Notes: a model not told the origin generated them from the letters alone. A DNA stretch of 8,733 nucleotides from Pseudomonadales bacterium (GCA_016763235.1 JAESUE010000311.1:1-8733); one strand, 5' to 3'; positions 1 through 6,225 are shown, counted from the first letter of the stretch. Numbers and translations are program-made.

Positions 1-459
1 ACCGGTCGGATTGTTAGGGTTTATGATAAGCAAATGCCCAAACTGCCCATGGTTTAGCAGGAGGTTTATTTTTTCAACACTTTTTTCAACACAAAAAGAC
101 GGGTATGTAAAAATAGCACGGCCATGTTTTTGCCATTGATGGGCATACTCTTGATACCCCACCTCTGGCACCCATAAATCCCCCGCTGGTAAAATATCAG
201 GCAACAACTGAATAACACTCTGGCTGCCGGGAACCGGCAAAACATTCGCTGAGTGATAATAATCTTTGGCTACCTGAATAAGGCGTGAATCAAGATAAGG
301 GAGTTGCTGATAATAACGCTGCTCAAGCGGAGTAAAAGGATAGGAACGGGGATTAATACCTGTTGAAAGGTCAATCCAGTTTTCTTGGGGTATGCCGTAT
401 TTTTCACTTGCCTGCTGAAGGTTTCCACCATGAAAAGGAAGAGATGTTTTTTCTATCAT
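1..459 (-). CDS. cobD: Threonine-phosphate decarboxylase, N-terminal part (runs off left edge)
   Basis: This PLP-dependent enzyme (called CobC in the Pseudomonas scheme) decarboxylates L-threonine O-3-phosphate to (R)-1-amino-2-propanol phosphate, the linker that joins the corrin ring to the lower nucleotide loop of B12. Only the first 153 residues are in the window. Visible family marks are HGGN at residues 10-13, IDLSTGINP at 29-37, PGSQS at 77-81, VPEVGYQEY at 97-105, and the fold-type I aminotransferase motif NPNNPTG at 147-153, where the window ends. The Schiff-base lysine lies outside. The start ATG (457-459) overlaps the cbiB stop as ATGA. Directly upstream is a run of seven T with no Shine-Dalgarno, so translation probably depends on coupling to cbiB. 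Identity is confident; the missing part is only cut by the window, with no sign of a break. Confidence 0.93.
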   Translation of the reverse strand, partial: MIEKTSLPFHGGNLQQASEKYGIPQENWIDLSTGINPRSYPFTPLEQRYYQQLPYLDSRLIQVAKDYYHSANVLPVPGSQSVIQLLPDILPAGDLWVPEVGYQEYAHQWQKHGRAIFTYPSFCVEKSVEKINLLLNHGQFGHLLIINPNNPTG

Positions 460-1370
460 AAAAAAACCGAACCGATAAAAAGAATGCTCACCCAAAGAAA
501 TAGGCTTCGGTTAACTAATTTTTCTGCCTGCTGAATACTTTTATAGCTCGCAGTATCACCGCAGCCTAGTGGCGGTCGAACTTGGCTGTCACCGTGATAG
601 TGCGCAACCCCCCCTAGCTTTACATTAATAGCACCTGCACCACTTGCCATTACCGGCCCAGCACTGGGGCTTTTCCAATCTCCTGCTTGCTCATGCCAGC
701 ACTTAAACGCAGCGTTAGAGTGACCGCATAACGCATAGGTGAGCGCGCATATTCTGGCTGGCACCCAGTTAAGTAAATCATCGAGTTTCGCCGCACCCCA
801 CCCAAAATAAAAAAAATGTGGGTTTTTATAGCCCCACATCGCATCAAGGGTATTAACAATACGATATAAAACAACGGCGGGTAAACCACCTAATAAGAAC
901 CAAAAAATAGGTGCAAAAATCGCATCACTCCCATTTTCAAGAACCGACTCCGTTGCGGCTGCCGAAACGCCTTCAGGGGTCAAACTTGCAGTATCACGAC
1001 TAACTATATAAGACACTTGTTGACGAGCAACTTTTATATTTTCATTTTGCAAAGGAAGCCTTACCGCTTCTGCATGCTCCAACAAACTTTTCCAGCCAAT
1101 TGCCAGATAAAGAATAAGGGCGGACAACAAAAAAGAAATAATAGGCATGGCAATTAGTGCAGCTTCCAGAATGTTGGCAAGCAAGCACAGCGGAACGACA
1201 ACAACCCCTAACGCTATCAAACCTGGCATTCTAGAGGTGCCCGGTTTATTAAGCCTATTTTCAACGGTATCGGCGAAAATGCCCAAACCAACAAGCGGAT
1301 GAAAACGTTTAGGTTCACCAAAGAAAAAATCCATCATTAATGCGACGATAAGTATATTGATGGCCATCAT
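456..1370 (-). CDS. cbiB: Adenosylcobinamide-phosphate synthase CbiB
   Basis: Inner-membrane enzyme of 304 residues, near the usual family length, that condenses adenosylcobyric acid with aminopropanol phosphate. It is called CobD in Pseudomonas nomenclature, a source of confusion with the next gene. The N-terminal signature DFFFGEPKRFHPLVGLG (residues 14-30) is diagnostic. The central block VSRDTASLTPEGVSAAATES (123-142), followed by ENGSDAIFAPIFW, is the most conserved family region, and RPPLGCGD near 265-272 is the C-terminal signature. Hydrophobic stretches near 47-66, 70-92, 152-172, 200-215 and 288-304 fit a polytopic membrane protein. The start is ATG at 1370, with GAGGAG at 1379-1384 eight bases upstream; a second ATG follows directly. 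It overlaps cobQ upstream and cobD downstream by four bases each, so all three are one translationally coupled operon. Confidence 0.95.
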   Translation of the reverse strand: MMAINILIVALMMDFFFGEPKRFHPLVGLGIFADTVENRLNKPGTSRMPGLIALGVVVVPLCLLANILEAALIAMPIISFLLSALILYLAIGWKSLLEHAEAVRLPLQNENIKVARQQVSYIVSRDTASLTPEGVSAAATESVLENGSDAIFAPIFWFLLGGLPAVVLYRIVNTLDAMWGYKNPHFFYFGWGAAKLDDLLNWVPARICALTYALCGHSNAAFKCWHEQAGDWKSPSAGPVMASGAGAINVKLGGVAHYHGDSQVRPPLGCGDTASYKSIQQAEKLVNRSLFLWVSILFIGSVFL

Positions 1371-2860
1371 GGTTTAGGCTCCTCAAGCGCAAGTAAAGAC
1401 AACAAAGTTTGATGCGAAAAAGCATCTTCAACCACATCCGCCAAACGATTTATTTCTTTCTCTCTAAAACCCTGATAGTCAAATTTTACCGACTTTTCTA
1501 AGCCTGCCCATATAAGTAAATATGCCAGCGATTCTGGATGATCAAATAAGCCATGAAGATAGGTACCCAACACAGAACCTTCTTCTGCCCAGGCCCCTTC
1601 ACCTTTGCCTTCAATAATAAAAACAGCTTTCTCAAGGGCTGGGCCATAACTTATTCCCGCATGAATCTCATACGCTTCCACGCTAATATCCTTGTGATTA
1701 TGTGTATCGACTATTTTGCCTTTCACTTGTTTTAATTTCTTCTCAGAACGTAAGGATGTCTCCATTTCAATGTAGCCCAAACCGTCACTACTTCCTGCTT
1801 CACCCTCAATAGCGCTGGGATCGTGAATGGCTTTCCCGAGCATCTGATAACCGCCACAAAGCCCCATTACTTTTCCACCAAGACGTATATGGCGCTGAAT
1901 CATCCCAGGCCAAGCGTTTTGCTTTAGCCAATCCAGGTCAGAGCGCACATTTTTGCTTCCTGGAATAATCAGTAAATCTACCCCTTGGCAATCGCTGGCT
2001 TTCTCCACAAAAGAGCAGTTTACATTTGGGTGTTTGCGTAAAGCATCAAAATCGGTGTAATTACTGATGTGCGGTAAACGGATGACGACAACATTTAGTA
2101 ATTCAGCAGACGCTGATTTATTTTCATAGTGATTTAATGCAACACTATCTTCGGCTTCAATATGAAGGTTTTTAATATAGGGAATGACGGCAATTACAGG
2201 GACGGTAGTTTTTTCCTCAAGCCAACTAATCGCACTTTTCAAAAGACTTTCATCACCACGAAATCGATTAATAACAAAGCCTTTTACGCGTTCTTTTTCA
2301 GTTATTGATAATAACGCCCAAGTGCCATAAAGGTGTGCAAACACCCCCCCTCGGTCGATATCAGCCACTATAATAACGGGGCAGTCTATCTCTTCAGCAA
2401 AGCCCATGTTGGCAATATCATTATCACGAAGATTAATTTCAGCGGGGCTGCCAGCGCCTTCAACAATAACGACTTTGTGCTCTTTGCGTAAAGCCTGATA
2501 GCTTGCCACCACCTCTTGAAGCAGGCGAGGCTTATAAGCGTGATATTCTTTCGCGCTCATATTGCCAATCGCCTGACCATTCACAATCACCTGCGAACCT
2601 GTATCACTGTTAGGCTTAAGAAGAATCGGATTCATTCGCACAGAGGGCTGTAGAAAGCACGCTTGCGCCTGAACAGCTTGCGCACGGCCAATTTCCCCGC
2701 CCTCTTTACTTACAGCGCTGTTCAACGCCATGTTTTGCGGCTTAAAGGGAGCAACTGGAACGGAGCGACGCGCTAAAATACGACAAAGTGCAGTAACTAA
2801 TACACTTTTACCGGCATCAGAGGTGGTACCCTGAACCATTAAAGTGTGTGGGGTGTTCAT
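1367..2860 (-). CDS. cobQ: Cobyric acid synthase (glutamine-hydrolysing)
   Basis: Cytoplasmic amidase (CbiP in Salmonella naming) that uses ATP and glutamine to amidate side chains b, d, e and g of adenosylcobyrinic acid a,c-diamide, giving cobyric acid. At 497 residues it is full length. The N-terminal dethiobiotin-synthetase-like ATP domain begins with VQGTTSDAGKS (9-19) and continues through PFKPQNMALNS (38-48) and VEGAGSPAEINL (133-144). The C-terminal class I glutamine amidotransferase domain shows the nucleophile in MGLCGGYQMLG (Cys335), the conserved AYEIHAG (396-402) and the catalytic histidine in GTYLHGLFD (His436). The ATG at 2860 has AAGGA a few bases upstream. It is first of the three cob genes; the next two follow by ATGA overlaps. 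Regulation by B12 would be expected, but no classical riboswitch consensus is visible upstream. Confidence 0.96.
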   Translation of the reverse strand: MNTPHTLMVQGTTSDAGKSVLVTALCRILARRSVPVAPFKPQNMALNSAVSKEGGEIGRAQAVQAQACFLQPSVRMNPILLKPNSDTGSQVIVNGQAIGNMSAKEYHAYKPRLLQEVVASYQALRKEHKVVIVEGAGSPAEINLRDNDIANMGFAEEIDCPVIIVADIDRGGVFAHLYGTWALLSITEKERVKGFVINRFRGDESLLKSAISWLEEKTTVPVIAVIPYIKNLHIEAEDSVALNHYENKSASAELLNVVVIRLPHISNYTDFDALRKHPNVNCSFVEKASDCQGVDLLIIPGSKNVRSDLDWLKQNAWPGMIQRHIRLGGKVMGLCGGYQMLGKAIHDPSAIEGEAGSSDGLGYIEMETSLRSEKKLKQVKGKIVDTHNHKDISVEAYEIHAGISYGPALEKAVFIIEGKGEGAWAEEGSVLGTYLHGLFDHPESLAYLLIWAGLEKSVKFDYQGFREKEINRLADVVEDAFSHQTLLSLLALEEPKP

Positions 2861-3001
2861 GTAAAGTCCTTAGAATGCAAAGCTGGCTATTATGAAAATA
2901 TTTGAGCGAAATTGCTATAAACATTCGGCATGAACACCCATACCTTTCAGGCAATCGTAACGGCAGACGACGAAAAACCAGTTCGATATCTTTTAGCAGA
3001 A

Positions 3002-3033
3002 CACTGGCTTGCCCTGTAATGTGCAAGCCAGTG
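3002..3033 (-). repeat. Perfect 11-bp inverted repeat (hairpin) in the region upstream of cobQ
   Basis: cactggcttgc (3002-3012) is exactly complementary to gcaagccagtg (3023-3033), with a 10-base loop. A second, outer complementarity flanks it: agcaga (2995-3000) with tctgct (3051-3056). No T-tract follows on the minus strand (TTCTGCTAAAAG), so it is not a standard terminator for a transcript towards cobQ. It begins a few bases after the stop of the candidate small ORF. It could be an intercistronic stem, a leader structure, or part of a dispersed repeat element. Confidence 0.75.
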
Positions 3034-3037
3034 ATGC

Positions 3038-3109
3038 TTACGCTCGTTTTTCTGCTGACATTATAGCGACCATTACTCCAAAATATGACAAAGCAAAAAG
3101 CCAGACCAT
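3038..3109 (-). CDS. Candidate very small single-span membrane protein upstream of cobQ
   Basis: A 23-codon frame starting at ATG 3109 reads MVWLFALSYFGVMVAIM followed by the charged tail SAEKRA and TAA, which is the layout of a one-helix membrane peptide with a positively charged end. The frame stays open further upstream, back to a TAG. A perfect AGGAGG (3136-3141) lies exactly eight bases before an in-frame ATT at 3127, which would give 29 residues if ATT (rare) is used; the ATG itself has no close Shine-Dalgarno. Just before that TAG, in the same frame, is a 13-codon mini-ORF beginning at an ATG near 3169. I do not recognise the peptide. A hydrophobic run can arise by chance in T-rich DNA, and a TATAAT box lies inside the frame, so this is a weak candidate. 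Confidence 0.25.
   Translation of the reverse strand: MVWLFALSYFGVMVAIMSAEKRA
3060..3065 (-). promoter_or_regulatory. Possible -10 box for the cobQ operon
   Basis: Perfect TATAAT on the minus strand. The best -35 candidate, TTGTCA, lies 20 bases upstream, too far for an ideal sigma-70 promoter. If used, the leader to the cobQ start would be roughly 190 bases and would contain the 11-bp hairpin. Confidence 0.3.
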
Positions 3110-3219
3110 TAAGATTAGGTAACTAATGCGGCAAGCCTCCTAACGAAATGCCTCTTCACAGGGAAGCCCCACTTTAGCCATTTATGGCCATTTCTCACGC
3201 AACACCATGCATTTTGAGA

Positions 3220-3240
3220 CTACTATTAACGATATAGTAG
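3220..3240 (+). promoter_or_regulatory. Inverted repeat over a likely -10 box
   Basis: ctactat (3220-3226) and atagtag (3234-3240) form a perfect 7-bp dyad with a 7-base spacer. The hexamer TATAGT (3233-3238), a five-of-six match to the sigma-70 -10 consensus, overlaps the right arm; no good -35 is seen at normal spacing. It lies about 20-30 bases before the plus-strand gene. A dyad on a -10 is the usual arrangement of a repressor operator, but the binding protein is unknown. Confidence 0.3.
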
Positions 3241-3267
3241 CCACCTACCAATAAAGTAGTGCCCATA

Positions 3268-3786
3268 ATGACATCATCACAAAAAGCAGAAGAAAACATA
3301 CTGGGGGAATCCAGTAATCGCGTCGTATTAAACGCTGCAAAAGATTATTTACATCACATCGAATCGCTCACCAAACAATCAAGTCGCATCATTCAGATCT
3401 ATTCCGATGATTTACCTCATGTGTTATTTGAAAGCCAAGAAATCGCTGACGCCTTTTCTCAATTCGCACGAGGTAATCGCCACAGCAATATTCAGATTTT
3501 ACTTAAAGACACTCGTGTACTGATACAAAGCCGTATTCCATTATTACTACTGAACAACAGAATATCGGCAATAAAGATAAGAAAAGCCGATGAGAGCTAT
3601 AATTTTGGAGATCAGACAATATTATTGTTTGACCATACCGCCATAATGGAAAAACCCACACCTGACTCCCACGCTGGCTTGGTCTGTTATAGCGATAGAG
3701 CAAAGGTGCGAACTCAAAGCCAGCTATTTTCTGAGTATTGGGAAAGAAGCAGCGAAGATCCAAATATAAGGGACCAGCTAATTTAA
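3268..3786 (+). CDS. DUF7931-like protein (possible phospholipase-D-like fold), function unknown
   Basis: A 172-residue soluble protein, with no signal peptide or membrane segment. Its pattern resembles the DUF7931 domain that I associate with short proteobacterial proteins and with C-terminal extensions of some GNAT acetyltransferases. Supporting stretches are IIQIYSDDLPHVLFES (about 41-56), FARGNRHSNIQILLKDTRVL (67-86), a central IRKADESY (104-111), and the terminal FSEYWERSSEDPNIRDQ (154-170) with the WERS box. The assignment comes from remembered pattern and could be wrong; no catalytic HKD motif is present, so enzymatic activity should not be assumed. ATG at 3268 is preferred; a GTG at 3259 would add three residues, and neither has a convincing Shine-Dalgarno. 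The gene is divergent from the cob operon and stands alone. Confidence 0.7.
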   Translation: MTSSQKAEENILGESSNRVVLNAAKDYLHHIESLTKQSSRIIQIYSDDLPHVLFESQEIADAFSQFARGNRHSNIQILLKDTRVLIQSRIPLLLLNNRISAIKIRKADESYNFGDQTILLFDHTAIMEKPTPDSHAGLVCYSDRAKVRTQSQLFSEYWERSSEDPNIRDQLI

Positions 3787-3901
3787 GAAACCAGGGGGAT
3801 TAATCGGCTTCGATTAACGTAGATTGTAATACCTCCGCGAACTCTGAAACTGTTCAGATTGCGTTAAAATTTGAGCGTGAACTGCGTAGTTCACCCTGGA
3901 T
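3787..3901. other. Convergent intergenic region with three tetraloop hairpins
   Basis: Three short perfect hairpins follow one another: ttaatcg/cgattaa with loop gctt (3800-3817, 7 bp), tctgaa/ttcaga with loop actg (3843-3858, 6 bp), and gtgaact/agttcac with loop gcgt (3877-3894, 7 bp). The last lies just after the stop of the minus-strand HD gene and is followed on that strand by CTCAAATTTTAACG, so it could act as a weak terminator. None has a strong U-tract. An open plus-strand frame without a normal start (3804-4013) also crosses this region. Confidence 0.4.
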
Positions 3902-5059
3902 TCAAGGTGTTTGGGTGCCAAATGAGTCTGTTATATTACGCCGAAGAAGCACCGAGGAAGTATTACTATTCTGCTCGGAAATTGTATTCTTATTTAATTG
4001 TTGGGTTAGATAACTAAAATTTTTATTAATACTTAATAAATATAAATTTGAGCCTTGGAAGCAGGCTTCTACAAATCGATAGGATGATTGAAACGCATCA
4101 ACAAGCCGATTTTGGATCACTGACGACATAAATGCCGGCGTCTTCGCCATCAATTCTTGGGAGGAGGCATAAATCACCTCATCACGTCCCACCGAATTTT
4201 TCTGCGAGCACATTCCCCCAAGCAGAAATTCGGGATAAAGAAAATTCTCACATTTTTCAAGATAGGTTCTATCTGCCATTTGAGCAATGACATCCGCTGT
4301 ACCAATCAAATACCCTAAGTTTCTAAGCTTTGGGCTTGAAGTCTCGATGCTTTCAATCGCTTTTTCATAACCGGTAAAGTGAACAAGCCCTTTTGCTTCC
4401 GCAGAGTAACAAGCCATACCCTGTCTTTTTAGCAAGTCAGCTAAAAAATCTGCGCCACGGGAGACATGAATCTTAGTAAACTCCGCACCATGTTTAACCC
4501 CTGTTTCAGTTTTTTTCCGCAAATATCCCACGTCATGAAATAAGGCCGTTAACAACCCCGTTACCACCTCTTCGTCGGTAAGAATATCTGCACCACTGCT
4601 TTGCTTCTGATAGCCCCAGATAAGCCGCGCTGTCGCCAAGGTGACATCAAGCACATGCTGTTTATTATGGTAATCGGTTTCACAGCGATGATAGGAGGCG
4701 TTCCGGCCTTCATAAAGAGTATCAAAAATCTCAAAACCATCTTCAATAGTTTGAAAATGGCTCGATGCGGTACATCCACCAAAAAGTTGCTTTACTGCCT
4801 GACAGACTTCATTGGTATCGGATACGCAAATTGTATCACTGACGTCAAATTCAGACCTTCTCTGGCCATTCAGAATAGAACGAAAGCCAACACTACCATC
4901 AGACACAGGGCTATCAAGTTGCACCGGATATTCCTGAACTGGGGCAAAACCACCTCGATTATTATCGAAGCCGCTGCAGCCCCCTTTTTTCATCACACTT
5001 AACACTCGCACGATACCCAATGCTCCCAACGAACCCATACTACAGAACAAGCCCCACAA
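3902..5059 (-). CDS. HD-superfamily metal-dependent phosphohydrolase, PDE-like motif
   Basis: A 385-residue protein with a clear HD-superfamily core at about residues 125-345. Likely metal ligands are in YHNKQHVLDV (His131 and His135), ALFHDVGYL (His175-Asp176) and GTADVIAQMAD (Asp256); HVSRGADFL (198-206) and LVHFTG (225-230) supply further histidines. YHNxxHxxDV resembles the signature of class I cyclic-nucleotide phosphodiesterases more than HD-GYP proteins, and no GYP motif is present. The substrate cannot be told; hydrolysis of a cyclic or other nucleotide is an inference. Residues 1-110 and the Asn/Ser-rich tail after about 350 match nothing I know. The chosen start is TTG at 5059, with AAGG nine bases upstream; ATG at 5038 or 4993 would remove an odd hydrophobic leader (residues 1-22). 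It stands alone, with a 150-base gap upstream. Confidence 0.8.
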   Translation of the reverse strand: MWGLFCSMGSLGALGIVRVLSVMKKGGCSGFDNNRGGFAPVQEYPVQLDSPVSDGSVGFRSILNGQRRSEFDVSDTICVSDTNEVCQAVKQLFGGCTASSHFQTIEDGFEIFDTLYEGRNASYHRCETDYHNKQHVLDVTLATARLIWGYQKQSSGADILTDEEVVTGLLTALFHDVGYLRKKTETGVKHGAEFTKIHVSRGADFLADLLKRQGMACYSAEAKGLVHFTGYEKAIESIETSSPKLRNLGYLIGTADVIAQMADRTYLEKCENFLYPEFLLGGMCSQKNSVGRDEVIYASSQELMAKTPAFMSSVIQNRLVDAFQSSYRFVEACFQGSNLYLLSINKNFSYLTQQLNKNTISEQNSNTSSVLLRRNITDSFGTQTP

Positions 5060-5077
5060 GGTGCTCTACCTTATGTA

Positions 5078-5119
5078 AGTATACTTTCTGAGCGAGTGAC
5101 TACTGCGTGCACAGGTCAC
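5078..5119 (-). promoter_or_regulatory. Candidate promoter and operator of the HD phosphohydrolase gene
   Basis: On the minus strand TATACT (5078-5083) fits a -10 box just upstream of the gene. An imperfect dyad, gtgac (5096-5100) with gtcac (5115-5119) plus inner ctg/cag, covers the place where the -35 should be; the -35 itself (GCAGTA) is poor. This layout would suit a promoter that needs, or is blocked by, a dyad-binding regulator. Confidence 0.25.
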
Positions 5120-5213
5120 AAAACGTACGTAAAGAAGCGTTGGCAACGGACGTTTAGGGGGTTTTCTCCCACTATAAGCCCCTCGACTGGCCAATTTTGT
5201 AAAAACAACACGT

Positions 5214-6167
5214 TTATTCCGCAGAGCCATGCCTGAGATTTTGCCACGCTCTTTCAAGCCGAATACTGTGGGCCCGATCTGGCATCATCAGCATAACCTT
5301 GTCTCTCAACCAACGCTTATACACATCAGGATCAGATTCGGCCCAATAGCCTGGGTTCTCCGTCATTATGACCAGAGCCTTGATTTGCTCCTTTAGCCCG
5401 CTAATGAATATCTGATTTTCAACCGTTTCAGGTTCACAAAAACTCGCTCCCTCTATCGAAATAAGCAACGCAAAGCATTGTTCGACGAAGGTGTCTGGCC
5501 ACTGATAAAGGCGTGCTAAACGCATCATATAGCTCACCCCCGCCGCCATCACATAAAGGGCTTCCAAGGGTGAGAAGGGCTTAATGTAATCTGCATACCC
5601 GTCGCCTTCCAGTAGGCTCGCAGCGGAACACATGCAGCCATCAAGCGTCAAGCGACCTCTTTTTAACTCTGGCATAAAAGGAAGCGTCTTATCCTCTTCA
5701 ATACAGGCACCTTCAACAGCTGCATCAATATGAAATATTTTTATCGCAGGGCGAGGGGAAGCAAGCGCCGAATCAAATGCCGCAACGAGCAGCTCATCTG
5801 CATCTTCTGCGCAGGTAACAAAGGTTTTAATTCCGTTAAGTTTATAGTTGCCACCTTCCTTCTGAAAGGATGTTAGGATTGCTTTAGGCCGATTACCACC
5901 CTCTTCGCTAACGCAGAAGGCACCAAGTTTATCGGCACTCAGCATTGGAAATTTTGCATGAAGAGCAGCTTGGTAACCGGAAAGGAAAACATAAGCCATG
6001 CGATCAGACAGGAAACCACCAGCCATGGCTTTATCGAGCCAGCTATCGTAGCAAGCCAAATTTGAGAACACCTCGGATTTCCACTTTAAAATGGAACCCC
6101 CTTCCTCTGGAAGGCTCAAATCAACATCCTGGCTTAGCAAAAGTGAAGACACGTCTTTATTTAACAT
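5214..6167 (-). CDS. Short acyl-CoA-dehydrogenase-like protein, probably not a standard dehydrogenase
   Basis: At 317 residues this is shorter than the roughly 380 of ordinary acyl-CoA dehydrogenases. The N-terminal helical part is reduced: GGFLSDRMAYVFLSGYQAAL (50-69). The middle beta domain is the recognisable part: CVSEEGGNRPKA (85-96), YKLNGIKTFVTCAEDADEL (108-126, compare the family's G-K-x-F-I-T-N-A box) and LTLDGCMCSAASLLEGDGY (173-191). After residue 200 there are helices, but I do not find the catalytic glutamate context or the Q-x-x-G-G-x-G motif. FAD binding is uncertain and dehydrogenase activity doubtful. ATG at 6167 is chosen because GGGAG lies six bases upstream; a TTG at 6173 directly abuts that site and is unlikely. 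The gene has its own likely promoter and is divergent from the FHA gene. Confidence 0.78.
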   Translation of the reverse strand: MLNKDVSSLLLSQDVDLSLPEEGGSILKWKSEVFSNLACYDSWLDKAMAGGFLSDRMAYVFLSGYQAALHAKFPMLSADKLGAFCVSEEGGNRPKAILTSFQKEGGNYKLNGIKTFVTCAEDADELLVAAFDSALASPRPAIKIFHIDAAVEGACIEEDKTLPFMPELKRGRLTLDGCMCSAASLLEGDGYADYIKPFSPLEALYVMAAGVSYMMRLARLYQWPDTFVEQCFALLISIEGASFCEPETVENQIFISGLKEQIKALVIMTENPGYWAESDPDVYKRWLRDKVMLMMPDRAHSIRLERAWQNLRHGSAE

Positions 6168-6196
6168 TAACAACTCCCGATCGCTGAATAGTTTTA

Positions 6197-6225
6197 ATAA
6201 TCAATCCCTCATAACAGTCTACCAA
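6197..6225 (-). promoter_or_regulatory. Sigma-70-like promoter of the acyl-CoA-dehydrogenase-like gene
   Basis: On the minus strand TTGGTA (6220-6225) and GATTAT (6197-6202) are separated by exactly 17 bases, each matching four of six consensus positions. The predicted start leaves a short leader of about 20-25 bases before the ATG at 6167. A perfect 10-base palindrome, cttcatgaag (6226-6235), abuts the -35 and could be a regulator site. Confidence 0.4.

Larger units (their letters stand above)
2861..3267. other. Divergent intergenic region between cobQ and the DUF7931-like gene
   Basis: About 400 bases without a firmly supported gene. On the minus strand it contains, in reading order, a perfect AGGAGG (3136-3141), a possible small membrane-peptide ORF (3038-3109 or 3038-3127), a TATAAT hexamer (3060-3065), a perfect 11-bp hairpin (3002-3033) and then about 140 bases with no further clear element up to the cobQ Shine-Dalgarno. 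On the plus strand it carries the promoter-like box and inverted repeat of the next gene (3220-3240). The heptamer gccattt is directly repeated at 3177-3183 and 3187-3193. I looked for B12-box features (GCCACTG and the AGYCMGGARACC type element) and do not see them. Confidence 0.6.

Noticed and set aside
2817..3026. 69-codon minus-strand frame crossing the cobQ start
   Set aside because: It overlaps the N-terminus of the certain cobQ gene in another frame and crosses a perfect hairpin. It has no clear ribosome site or recognised domain.
3114..3143. Integron attC-like site around GTTAGGAGG
   Set aside because: GTTAGG looked like a core site, but the paired RYYYAAC/GTTRRRY boxes and the attC stem geometry are not present.
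2861..3258. Classical cobalamin riboswitch upstream of cobQ
   Set aside because: Expected by context, but the GCCACTG core and the AGYCMGGARACC-type B12 box could not be found on the minus strand. A covariance search would settle it.
4601..5002. 133-codon plus-strand frame inside the HD gene
   Set aside because: It is antisense to a gene with clear HD motifs; composition is irregular and no ribosome site or domain is seen.
5156..5183. agggg/cccct pairing as terminator of the acyl-CoA-dehydrogenase-like gene
   Set aside because: The stem is only 5 bp with an 18-base loop and no T-run follows on the minus strand.
5066..5257. 63-codon minus-strand frame between the acyl-CoA-dehydrogenase-like and HD genes
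   Set aside because: It overlaps the end of the former in another frame, is very basic, contains the likely HD-gene promoter and resembles translated non-coding DNA.
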